64,000 nt of DNA from Burkholderia vietnamiensis LMG 10929 (lineage in GTDB: Bacteria; Pseudomonadota; Gammaproteobacteria; Burkholderiales; Burkholderiaceae), in assembly GCF_000959445.1 (NCBI RefSeq), contig NZ_CP009631.1:1922001-1986000 (forward strand). Direction: 5' to 3'. Every line of letters begins with the position of its first letter. The stretch's first letter is position 1. This document shows, one piece after another, positions 36,021-43,978 of this stretch. The notes below the pieces were generated by a model. That model was not told the origin of the DNA and did not search any database. It worked only from the letters and a program-made list of their open reading frames with translations. The translations under genes and the position numbers were made by a program.

Positions 36021-36992
36021 ATGAAGACCACGTTTCTGGATTTCGAACAGCCGATCGCCGAACTCGAGGCCAAGATCGAAGAACTGCGGTTCGTGCAGGA
36101 CGACTCGGCTGTCGATATTTCGGAAGAAATCGAGCGGTTGTCGAAGAAGAGCCAGCAACTGACGAAGGATCTGTACGCGAACCTGTCGCCGTGGCAGGTC
36201 TCGCAGATCGCGCGACATCCGCAGCGTCCGTACACGCTCGACTACGTTGCCGAACTGTTCACCGATTTCCACGAATTGCACGGCGACCGCGCATACGCGG
36301 ACGACGTTTCGATCGTCGGCGGTCTCGCCCGCTTCGGCGGTCATCCGTGCATGGTGATCGGCCACCAGAAGGGGCGCGACACGAAGGAACGTGCGGCGCG
36401 CAACTTCGGGATGCCGCGTCCGGAAGGCTATCGCAAGGCCGAACGGCTGATGCGGCTCGCCGAGAAGTTCGGGCTGCCGATCTTCACGTTCGTCGACACG
36501 CCGGGCGCGTACCCGGGCATCGGCGCGGAAGAGCGCGGCCAGTCCGAGGCGATCGGCCGCAACCTGTACGTGATGGCCGAGCTGAAGACGCCGATCATCA
36601 CGACGGTGATCGGCGAGGGCGGTTCGGGCGGCGCGCTCGCGATCGCCGTGGGCGATACCGTGATGATGTTGCAGTTCTCGACCTATTCGGTGATCTCGCC
36701 GGAAGGCTGCGCGTCGATCCTGTGGAAGAGCGCGGCGAAGGCGCCCGAGGCGGCGGAAGCGCTGGGCTTGACCGCACATCGACTGAAGGCGCTCGGCCTG
36801 ATCGACAAGATCATCAACGAGCCGCTCGGCGGCGCGCACCGCGATCCTAAGGGCATGGCCGCGTTGCTGCGCCGTGCGCTCGCCGATTCGCTGCGCCAGT
36901 TCCAGGGCATGAGCATCGACGCGCTGCGCGAGCGCCGCTTCGAGCGCCTGATGGCCTACGGCAAGTTCAAGGAAACCACACCCGGCGCATGA
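36021..36992 (+). CDS. accA: acetyl-CoA carboxylase carboxyltransferase alpha subunit
   Basis: A 323-residue subunit of the transcarboxylase that makes malonyl-CoA for fatty acid synthesis together with AccD. The helical N-terminus ([20 protein letters not shown]) and the crotonase-like core with [26 protein letters not shown] and [11 protein letters not shown] match AccA throughout. Length matches the E. coli protein (319). TAGAAT at 35982-35987 may be its -10. tilS follows closely. Confidence 0.97.
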   Translation: MKTTFLDFEQPIAELEAKIEELRFVQDDSAVDISEEIERLSKKSQQLTKDLYANLSPWQVSQIARHPQRPYTLDYVAELFTDFHELHGDRAYADDVSIVGGLARFGGHPCMVIGHQKGRDTKERAARNFGMPRPEGYRKAERLMRLAEKFGLPIFTFVDTPGAYPGIGAEERGQSEAIGRNLYVMAELKTPIITTVIGEGGSGGALAIAVGDTVMMLQFSTYSVISPEGCASILWKSAAKAPEAAEALGLTAHRLKALGLIDKIINEPLGGAHRDPKGMAALLRRALADSLRQFQGMSIDALRERRFERLMAYGKFKETTPGA

Positions 36993-37035
36993 CCGGCGTG
37001 TTCACATCGCGCGCCGTCCGGCGCGCGTCCCTCAC

Positions 37036-38442
37036 GTGATTCCTCCAACCGAATTCCGCGCCGACCGCGTCGTCCTCGATGCGGTCGGCGCGGCGCTTTC
37101 CGGGCTGCCGGCCGATGCGCGCATCGCCATCGCATACAGCGGCGGCCTCGACTCGACGGTGCTGCTCGACGCGGCTGTGCGCGTCGCCGGTGCCGCTCGC
37201 TGCGTCGCGCTGCACGTGCATCACGGGCTGAGCGCGAACGCCGACGCCTGGGTCGCATACGCGCAGGCGACCGCGGAGCGGCTCGGGGTCACGTTCGAAT
37301 CGGAGCGGGTCGACGTCCCGCGCGACAGCGGCCTCGGCATCGAGGCGACGGCGCGCGAGCGCCGCTATGCGGCGCTCGACGCGATGTGCGAGCGTCACGG
37401 CGTCGCCGCGCTCTGGATTGCGCAGCACGCCGACGATCAGGCCGAGACGGTGTTGCTGCAATTGTTGCGCGGTGCGGGAATCGCCGGCCTGGCCGCGATG
37501 GCGCCGCGCTACCGTCCTGACGGCGCGAGCGTCGAGCGCGTGCGGCCGCTGCTGCGACTGTTGCGCGCGCAACTGGAGCGCTATGCGGCGCAGCGCGAGC
37601 TCGCGTGGATCGACGACGAATCGAATGCCGACACGCGCTATGCGCGCAATGCGTTGCGGCTCGACGTGCTGCCGGCGCTCGCCGTGCATTTCCCCGGTTT
37701 TCGCGACGCGCTCGGCCGCGCGGCCCAGCATGCGGCCGCCGCGCAGCGCCTGCTCGACGACCTCGCCGAGCTCGATTTCGCGGGCGCGGCGCGCGACGAC
37801 GGCCGCGCCTTGTCGCGCGACGCGCTGATCGCGTTCGACGACACGCGCGGCGCGAACCTGCTGCGTTACTGGATGCGCAAGCTCGGGTTGCCCGGCGCGT
37901 CGGCGGGCAGGCTGGCAAACATGATGCGGCAGCTTCGCGATGCGCACGACGCGCATGCGCTGCGGGTCGATCACGCGGGCCAGTGCCTGCGGCTCTACCG
38001 CGATGCGGTGTATTGGGAGCTGGCCGACAGCGCGGAGCCACCGGACGACGGCACCGGCACGCCGCATCCCGACTCGTCGCTCGTGTGGAACGGCGACGAG
38101 GTGTGGCATCTGCCGGCATGGCGCGGCACGTTCGTGTTCGCCGCGGCGGAGGCGGGCAGCGACGGGGCGGTGCCGGAGGCGCTGCTGCGCAGCGGGGCGC
38201 TCGTCGCGCGCGCACGCAGCGGCGGCGAGCGGCTGCGTACGTCGCCGGGCGGCCCCGGTCGGACGCTGAAGAACCTGTTCCAGGAGCGCGGCGTGCCGGC
38301 GTGGCAGCGCGACGTGCCGCTGCTGTATGCCGGCGAGCGGCTCGTGTACGTGCCGCGGCTCGGCATCAATCATGGCGACGGGTTGGCGGCCGACGGCCGC
38401 TGGCGCCGCATCGAATGGCGGCCCGACCTGCTGATCGCTTAG
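37036..38442 (+). CDS. tilS: tRNA(Ile)-lysidine synthetase
   Basis: A 468-residue cytosolic enzyme that converts C34 of the tRNA-Ile CAU anticodon to lysidine. The PP-loop is AYSGGLDSTVLLD (about residues 33-45), followed by HHGLSANADAW and IAQHADDQAETVLLQLLRG. The C-terminal domain includes RSGGERLRTSPGGPGRTLK. The GTG start at 37036 is the first codon compatible with the N-terminus. The accA-tilS order is common in betaproteobacteria. Confidence 0.93.
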   Translation: MIPPTEFRADRVVLDAVGAALSGLPADARIAIAYSGGLDSTVLLDAAVRVAGAARCVALHVHHGLSANADAWVAYAQATAERLGVTFESERVDVPRDSGLGIEATARERRYAALDAMCERHGVAALWIAQHADDQAETVLLQLLRGAGIAGLAAMAPRYRPDGASVERVRPLLRLLRAQLERYAAQRELAWIDDESNADTRYARNALRLDVLPALAVHFPGFRDALGRAAQHAAAAQRLLDDLAELDFAGAARDDGRALSRDALIAFDDTRGANLLRYWMRKLGLPGASAGRLANMMRQLRDAHDAHALRVDHAGQCLRLYRDAVYWELADSAEPPDDGTGTPHPDSSLVWNGDEVWHLPAWRGTFVFAAAEAGSDGAVPEALLRSGALVARARSGGERLRTSPGGPGRTLKNLFQERGVPAWQRDVPLLYAGERLVYVPRLGINHGDGLAADGRWRRIEWRPDLLIA

Positions 38443-38784
38443 CGGCGGCTCGCTGGCGGCGGTGATCGCGCGCCGGTTTTTTACCATTTGGTAAACAGCG
38501 CCGGAACGCTTGCCAAACGGGCGGGGCGGCTTGTCAAGCGGGCCTCTATCGGGTACGCTCGGACGTTTGCTCGGCTCGATTTTTGAGCGTTTTGTGCAGG
38601 TTTTCCGCGTGACGTACCCGGTTTGCGCGGCCTGATCGGCCTTCCGGGCAAACTCCGTCACGCTTGCGTGTTGCGTCCCAGCCGTCCCCCTCGTCGTCCG
38701 TCCACAGCCACAAGCCGCGTGACCGAACGGCAACGCGGCCTGCCCAGCGCGCCCGTGCGGCTTCTCCTTCAGTTCAGAACGACA
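38443..38784 (+). promoter_or_regulatory. tilS-lysC intergenic region with palindrome and long lysC leader
   Basis: This 342-bp gap holds a perfect 7-bp inverted repeat (TTTACCATTTGGTAAA, 38480-38495) and a plausible sigma70 promoter TTGTCA-N17-TACGCT (38531-38559). Transcription from there would give a leader of about 220 bases before lysC. The leader has no recognisable lysine riboswitch or leader peptide that I can support. Confidence 0.45.
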
Positions 38785-40038
38785 ATGGCACTCATCGTAC
38801 ACAAATACGGCGGCACTTCGATGGGCTCGGTCGAGCGCATCAAGAACGTCGCGAAACGCGTCGCAAAATGGCATCAGGCCGGGCACCAGATGGTGGTCGT
38901 GCCGTCCGCGATGTCCGGCGAAACCAACCGCCTGCTCGGTCTCGCGAAAGAGATTTCGAGCCAGCCGAGCCCGCGTGAGCTCGACATGATCGCGTCGACC
39001 GGCGAGCAGGTCAGCGTCGGTCTGCTGTCGATCGCGCTGCAGGAAATCGGCGTCGAAGCCGTGAGCTATGCCGGCTGGCAAGTGCCGATCAAGACGGACA
39101 GCGCGTTCACGAAGGCGCGTATCCACTCGATCGACGACGAACGCGTGAAGGCGGATCTGAACGCCGGCAAGGTCGTGATCATCACGGGCTTCCAGGGTGT
39201 CGATCCGGACGGCCACATCACGACGCTCGGCCGTGGCGGCTCGGACACGTCGGCGGTGGCGGTTGCGGCTGCGCTCGGTGCCGAAGAGTGCCTGATCTAT
39301 ACGGACGTCGACGGCGTCTACACGACCGACCCGCGCGTGGTCGAAGAGGCGCGCCGCCTCGACCGCGTGACGTTCGAGGAAATGCTGGAAATGGCGAGTC
39401 TCGGCTCGAAGGTTCTGCAGATCCGCTCGGTCGAATTCGCCGGCAAATACCAGGTGAAGACGCGTGTGCTGTCGAGCCTGACCGACCCGCTGATTGCGCT
39501 CGACGAAGAAATGCGCTCGGGCACCCTGATTACTTTTGAAGAAGACGAGACCATGGAAAAGGCAGTCATTTCCGGCATCGCGTTCCAGCGCGACGAAGCA
39601 CGCATTGCGGTGATGGGCGTGCCCGACAAGCCGGGCATCGCGTATCAGATCCTCGGCCCGGTCGCCGACGCGAACGTCGACGTCGACATGATCATCCAGA
39701 ACCAGAGCGTCGAGGGCAAGACCGACTTCACGTTCACGGTCGGTCGCGGCGACTACCAGAAGGCGATGGACATCCTGACCAATCAGGTGAAGGGCCATGT
39801 GAACGCGGAGCGCGTGCAGGGCGACCCGAAGGTGTCGAAGGTGTCGGTGGTCGGCGTCGGCATGCGTTCGCACGTCGGTGTCGCGAGCAAGATGTTCCGT
39901 ACGTTGTCGGAAGAGGGCATCAACATCCAGATGATCTCGACGTCCGAAATCAAGATTTCGGTGCTGATCGACGAGAAGTACATGGAGCTGGCGGTCCGCG
40001 CGCTGCACAAGGCATTCGAACTCGACCAGGCACCGTGA
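38785..40038 (+). CDS. lysC: aspartate kinase
   Basis: A 417-residue enzyme phosphorylating aspartate, entry to lysine, threonine and methionine synthesis. KYGGTSMGS at the N-terminus, the substrate-binding [16 protein letters not shown] stretch here written [13 protein letters not shown], and two C-terminal ACT domains ([19 protein letters not shown] and [15 protein letters not shown]) that bind feedback inhibitors. The length and ACT arrangement match the Lys/Thr-inhibited class found in Pseudomonas and Corynebacterium. ATG at 38785 chosen for [12 protein letters not shown]. Confidence 0.96.
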   Translation: MALIVHKYGGTSMGSVERIKNVAKRVAKWHQAGHQMVVVPSAMSGETNRLLGLAKEISSQPSPRELDMIASTGEQVSVGLLSIALQEIGVEAVSYAGWQVPIKTDSAFTKARIHSIDDERVKADLNAGKVVIITGFQGVDPDGHITTLGRGGSDTSAVAVAAALGAEECLIYTDVDGVYTTDPRVVEEARRLDRVTFEEMLEMASLGSKVLQIRSVEFAGKYQVKTRVLSSLTDPLIALDEEMRSGTLITFEEDETMEKAVISGIAFQRDEARIAVMGVPDKPGIAYQILGPVADANVDVDMIIQNQSVEGKTDFTFTVGRGDYQKAMDILTNQVKGHVNAERVQGDPKVSKVSVVGVGMRSHVGVASKMFRTLSEEGINIQMISTSEIKISVLIDEKYMELAVRALHKAFELDQAP

Positions 40039-40076
40039 ATTTTTCGTGATGCATTGAAGAAAATGCATCGCGGAAA

Positions 40077-40105
40077 TTGACGGGCGGTTCGAAACCCTAT
40101 ATTAT
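40077..40105 (+). promoter_or_regulatory. promoter of tRNA-Ser
   Basis: TTGACG (40077-40082) and TATTAT (40100-40105) are separated by 17 bases, close to the sigma70 consensus, and end 43 bases before the tRNA. An AT-containing stem-loop (GATGCATT/AATGCATC, 40048-40069) lies between the lysC stop and this promoter. Confidence 0.7.
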
Positions 40106-40148
40106 TTCGTTCTCGTCGCACTGCCTCCCTGGTGCGAGCGAAAGTTTG

Positions 40149-40242
40149 GGAGACGTGGCCGAGAGGTCGAAGGCACTCCCCTGCTAAGGGAGCATCTGGG
40201 CCAAAACCTGGATCGAGGGTTCGAATCCCTCCGTCTCCGCCA
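40149..40242 (+). tRNA. tRNA-Ser (anticodon GCU)
   Basis: A 94-base tRNA including an encoded CCA. Acceptor stem GGAGACG pairs with CGTCTCC (40232-40238), followed by discriminator G and CCA. The anticodon arm CTCCCCTGCTAAGGGAG shows GCT, so it reads AGC/AGU. The long variable arm (CATCTGGGCCAAAACCTGGATCG) is typical of serine tRNA, and the T-arm contains GGTTCGAATCC. Its last 15 bases are part of the island's 68-bp direct repeat. Confidence 0.97.
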
Positions 40243-40295
40243 AAAGCGGTGACAAAGCCCCGTAAGTTCTCGGACTTGCGGGGCTTTTTCTTTTG
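40228..40295. repeat. attachment-site direct repeat, tRNA copy
   Basis: These 68 bp are identical to 50274-50341, offset by 10,046 bp. The repeat starts with CCTCCGTCTCCGCCA, the 3' end of tRNA-Ser, and runs through the tRNA terminator to the T-run and one G. Direct repeats of a tRNA 3' end are the usual footprint of site-specific integration, so this is the att site at the tRNA end of the island. Confidence 0.92.
40254..40289 (+). terminator. rho-independent terminator of tRNA-Ser
   Basis: AAAGCCCCG and CGGGGCTTT form a GC-rich stem (with an AAGT/ACTT extension), followed by five T. It lies inside the 68-bp repeat, so the island brought or duplicated a complete terminator. Confidence 0.9.
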
Positions 40296-40317
40296 TGGCT
40301 ATCGCCATCGAATCGAC

Positions 40318-40608
40318 TCACAAACTGCTCATGGGATCATGGGCTTGGCTGTTGCAGCGGCTCATCGAGCCTAACTTCGCAAGTTTGAGAATCTCGTTGG
40401 TCCGAAGCATTTCCTTGACCTCGCGGGCTCCACATTCGGGCTCGTTGCGCTTGACCCAATCCAGCAGCCTCTGCGGTGTGCAGCCGATCATCGGTGCAAT
40501 CGATTCAACCGCTGCCCACATCGACGAGTGGTCACTCCGCTACTCGCGTACCAGACGCACCGCTTGCTCGCGGACTTCTCTTGCAAACTTCCTTGGCTTC
40601 TTGTCCAT
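40318..40608 (-). pseudogene. decayed IS3-family transposase OrfA fragment
   Basis: The minus strand reads MDKKPRKFAREVREQAVRLV, then RE, an in-frame TAG stop, then RSDHSS and [20 protein letters not shown]. This is the helix-turn-helix start of IS3-family OrfA. Compared with the family the section between the HTH and the leucine-zipper part ([16 protein letters not shown]) is deleted, and the frame diverges after KLAKLG. No OrfB is present. It is a dead fragment immediately inside the attachment repeat. Confidence 0.75.
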
Positions 40609-41129
40609 GGCTCGATTTTCCTCAAGGGTTCGAGGCTCCACAAAATCCAGCGCAGTTCGCATGGCATTTCATATTCTGGTGACGAGCGAGGACGGCGGTT
40701 CGGCCATGGCCAAGTTGTTCAGCGCCGTCTATGGTGCGTACCAGTTCGCGAAGCGATCGTGGGGCGACTGACCTGGACGTATTTCGAGTTGCTGAAGCGC
40801 CACTTTACGATTGGGCTGTCCAAGGCAGTGCCGATGGCAAATTTACGATTGCGGACGATGCATGGTCGCGATCCCGAAGTTGATCCTCCGCGATGAACAA
40901 TTGATGAACCTTCCTGCCTGCGTCATTGCCGACGCCGGCACCGCCCAGCGAATTTGTGGCAACTGACTCGCTGTCGCCGATTGCATCCGAATGCGATGCC
41001 TCGGCTCCGATTGACAACGGGCGTGGAGTTTTGTCGAGTCGAACCATAATCTTCAGACTTTAGACTAAAATCGCGCGAGCGACGTGCCGTCGCAACGGCT
41101 GCCGTCCTTGTGCCACTGCATTTTGACGG
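40609..41129. other. decayed island sequence, no supported gene
   Basis: About 520 bp between the IS3 fragment and vgrG. It contains short open frames on both strands (for example 80 codons on the minus strand, 40805-41047) without recognisable domains, convincing ribosome sites or codon bias. It may be debris of lost island genes. The vgrG promoter should lie near the end of it; TTTAGACTAAAAT around 41058 is AT-rich but shows no clear -35/-10 pair. Confidence 0.4.
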
Positions 41130-43940
41130 TTGAACCTGAGAGAGATAACGAAATTGGATATCAGATCGTCCGCACTCGGGGACTTGAAGTTGCGCGAGCT
41201 CTATGAGGCGATCAGCAACGGCGTTTTGCAGCAGGGCCGACTACTGATGCTGGATACGCCGCTCGGCAAGAATGCGCTGGTGCCGTTACGGGCGCGCGGA
41301 TCGGCCAGAATCGGGCGCGACTATTCGTACACGATCGACGTTGCGTCGACGCGCGACGACACTGCGCTGCTGTCGCTGATGCATCAGCCCGTGACCTTGC
41401 AGATTCAGCAAGTCACTGCTCCCTTTGCGATTCCTGTCTATCGTCCGGTTCACGGCTTCGTGCATCGGGTCGCCTATTTGGGCGGTAATGGCGGCCTTTC
41501 GACATACCAGATCGAGTTTTCATCGGCGCTGGTCTTCCTTGAGAAAACCCATAACGAAGAAGGCTGGCTCGAGAAAGACGCCCGGGAGATCATTTCCGAC
41601 GTGCTTGATCGGTATCCGCAGCTACGCGGACAGTACCGTTTCTCGCTGTTGTCCGATCCTGCCAAGCGTTCGTGGTGCCGGCAAAGCGAATCCGATCTTC
41701 ACTTTGTGAACCGCTTGGCTGAGGCCGAGGGCTGGTACTTCTACTGGATCCATGAAAACGTTGCTGAAGGCGACGCTCCAAAGACGACGCTCGTTATCGT
41801 CGACCACGTCTCGACTCTCCCAGATGCCAAGGCAGTTGAGTTCATTCGGGCGAACGACAGCAACGAATCGGATGGCTTCGCCCATTGGGCAGGGGTGCAG
41901 ACGATGCAGAGCACGCGCTACATATCGCGTGCATTTGATTACAAGCGGCCCGCGTCCGATTTTCAGGCTGAGAGTGCACTTGCCGCGACGAGCTATGTCG
42001 CGGAGGAGCGCCGCCAGAAAGTCGAGCGTAGCGTTCCTGATGTGCCGATGACCGTCTACGAATCGACGGCTTACGGCTATTCCAGTTCGGACACGGGCGA
42101 GGCGCGAGCTCGACGGCTGGTAGAAGTATGGGATGCGCGAGCAAGCCGATATTTTGGTGTCGGAGGCGTGCGCTGGCTCGATGCCGGTTCGCGGTTTGTG
42201 TTGAACGGACATCCCCGCCACGAAGGCGGTGATGCGAAGAAGCGAGAGTTTCTGGTGATCGAGGCACGTTGGTTCATCGAGAACAATGTGCCGATTGGCC
42301 AGCAGACGGCCGAGTTTCCGCAGAGCCTTCGCGCAACGCTGGCCGAGCAGCAGGCGATCCACAGTGAGCGCTTTAAGACGCCTGGACATGCTGCGGATGG
42401 TTCAGCCGGATTTTTCGTGATCGAAGTCGAGGCGCAACCCACGGCAGTCGAATACCGGAGTCCGCTGGATCATCCGAAGCCGATCATGTCGATCGAACAC
42501 GCGCTTGTCGTGACGCCCGATGGCGCCGAAGCATGGACGAACGACCGGAATCAGATCAGGGTGCATTTCGCATGGGACCGCAAGAATCCACCAGACGCTT
42601 TCACCTCCTCGCCATTGCTGTCATCGCTTCAATCGGATACTGGGAACGGTTATGGAGCGGTTCATGTTCCGAGGGCGCGGGAATGGGTCATCGTCGGCTA
42701 CTGGAACGGCGACTGTGACAAGCCGTTCGTATTAGGGCGTATCAACGGAGGCGCAACCCCATCGCCATGGCATTCAAACGCATTGTTGTCCGGGTTTAAG
42801 TCCGAGGGATTCGGAAAGACAGGAGCATACAACTCCTTTGTCCACGACGATTCCACTAATCAAGGCGGCACACGCCTGGTCAGCTACACCGGCAAGAGCT
42901 ATGCGGCGCTGACGCAGGGCTACCTGATCAAGCATGAGGGCAACACGCGCGGGAAGTATCTGGGCGCCGGTTTCATCCTGCACGCCGACGAGTTCGGTGC
43001 AGTTCGCGCCAGCAAGGGATTGTCCATCAGTGCGCATTCGAAATCCTACGACGACGAACAGATGGGCGTGGATGAGGCGCGGTCGCAGTTGCAGCAGGCG
43101 GGGATGTTGGTCGAATCGCTATCAAGCGCAAGCACAACCGCCCAGGCGGAATCGCTGCAAACCGGACAGGATGCGCTAAAAGCGTTGTCGAAGGACATCC
43201 AGCACCCAGTGTCGGGCGATACGTCGGGTGGCGTGACTGCAGGTGGCGGTACCGGCAGCGCCAACGGATTTTCGCAGCCGAACATATTGGTATCGACGCC
43301 GAAGGACATCGCTTTGGTTGCGGACAACTCGACGCATATCGTGGCCGAGAAAGAGATCAACGTCGTCAGCAACGAGAACACGTATATGGCGACCGGCAAG
43401 TCGCTCGTCGTGGCGGCTGCGGAAAAGGTGAGCTTCTTCGCCCAGAAGCTCGGAGCGTTCTTTGTGACGGCTAAAGGTCCGATCAAACTGTCGGCCAACA
43501 CGGATGACGTGAACGTCAATGCCGGTAAAGATGTGACCGTGAAGGCCAAGCGTATTGTGCTCGATGCCGATGAAATCATCATCAAGGCGGGCGGCTCGTA
43601 CACGCGGTGGGTGGCCGCTGGCATTGAAGACGGCACGCAAGGTCCGCGCACGATCAAATCGGCGTCGCTCAGCCGTCAGGGGCCGAGCTCGATTGCGCAG
43701 CATATGAACAGTCTGCCGCAAGCCAAGTTCAACGATCCGTATGTGTTGCGAGATCGCATCTCTGGCGAGGTGTTGAAGAATCACCCCTATGAACTGGTGC
43801 GGGGCGACGGCACTCGCATCAAGGGAATGACGAATGAGTTGGGCCACGTTGCCGAGCAGAAGAATGAGGACATCGAGACGCTGAAATTGCATGCGCTTCG
43901 TCCGGAGTTGCCCGCGAGCTCGGGCAACGGTTCGGAATGA
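41130..43940 (+). CDS. vgrG: type VI secretion system spike protein VgrG
   Basis: A 936-residue spike protein of the T6SS tail tip. The N-terminal gp27-like domain starts with LYEAISNGVLQQGRLLMLDT, a common beginning in Burkholderia VgrGs. The gp5-like OB fold lies around residues 450-540 (QIRVHFAWDRKNP, WVIVGYWNGDCDKPFVLGRI), followed by the T6SS_Vgr region (YNSFVHDDSTNQGGTRLVSY) and a DUF2345 domain around 700-830 rich in beta-repeats. The final 80 residues (DRISGEVLKNHPYELVRGDG) form an adaptor-like tail, probably for loading the effector encoded next. No ATG start fits: TTG at 41130 is the longest, TTG at 41154 with GAGAG upstream is possible. Confidence 0.92.
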   Translation: MNLREITKLDIRSSALGDLKLRELYEAISNGVLQQGRLLMLDTPLGKNALVPLRARGSARIGRDYSYTIDVASTRDDTALLSLMHQPVTLQIQQVTAPFAIPVYRPVHGFVHRVAYLGGNGGLSTYQIEFSSALVFLEKTHNEEGWLEKDAREIISDVLDRYPQLRGQYRFSLLSDPAKRSWCRQSESDLHFVNRLAEAEGWYFYWIHENVAEGDAPKTTLVIVDHVSTLPDAKAVEFIRANDSNESDGFAHWAGVQTMQSTRYISRAFDYKRPASDFQAESALAATSYVAEERRQKVERSVPDVPMTVYESTAYGYSSSDTGEARARRLVEVWDARASRYFGVGGVRWLDAGSRFVLNGHPRHEGGDAKKREFLVIEARWFIENNVPIGQQTAEFPQSLRATLAEQQAIHSERFKTPGHAADGSAGFFVIEVEAQPTAVEYRSPLDHPKPIMSIEHALVVTPDGAEAWTNDRNQIRVHFAWDRKNPPDAFTSSPLLSSLQSDTGNGYGAVHVPRAREWVIVGYWNGDCDKPFVLGRINGGATPSPWHSNALLSGFKSEGFGKTGAYNSFVHDDSTNQGGTRLVSYTGKSYAALTQGYLIKHEGNTRGKYLGAGFILHADEFGAVRASKGLSISAHSKSYDDEQMGVDEARSQLQQAGMLVESLSSASTTAQAESLQTGQDALKALSKDIQHPVSGDTSGGVTAGGGTGSANGFSQPNILVSTPKDIALVADNSTHIVAEKEINVVSNENTYMATGKSLVVAAAEKVSFFAQKLGAFFVTAKGPIKLSANTDDVNVNAGKDVTVKAKRIVLDADEIIIKAGGSYTRWVAAGIEDGTQGPRTIKSASLSRQGPSSIAQHMNSLPQAKFNDPYVLRDRISGEVLKNHPYELVRGDGTRIKGMTNELGHVAEQKNEDIETLKLHALRPELPASSGNGSE

Positions 43941-43978
43941 TCCCTTCGTGAACGACTAATACTGATCCAGAAAATTCT

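Noticed and set aside
38623..38784. N-terminal extension of aspartate kinase by 54 residues
   Set aside because: The extension is Arg/Pro-rich and not typical of the family, which begins with [12 protein letters not shown] at 38785.
36967..40068. Very long open frame antisense to tilS and lysC (over 1000 codons)
   Set aside because: It is exactly antisense to two well-recognised genes, is rich in Arg, His and Ala, and shows no domain. Such frames are expected in GC-rich codon-biased DNA.
40228..40295. The repeated terminator hairpins considered as a CRISPR or REP repeat
   Set aside because: There are only two copies, 10 kb apart, each containing the tRNA 3' end. This fits attachment sites, not an array.
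40805..41047. 80-codon minus-strand frame inside the island
   Set aside because: ATG is present but there is no ribosome site, no domain and it lies in decayed sequence. It was described only as part of the unassigned region.
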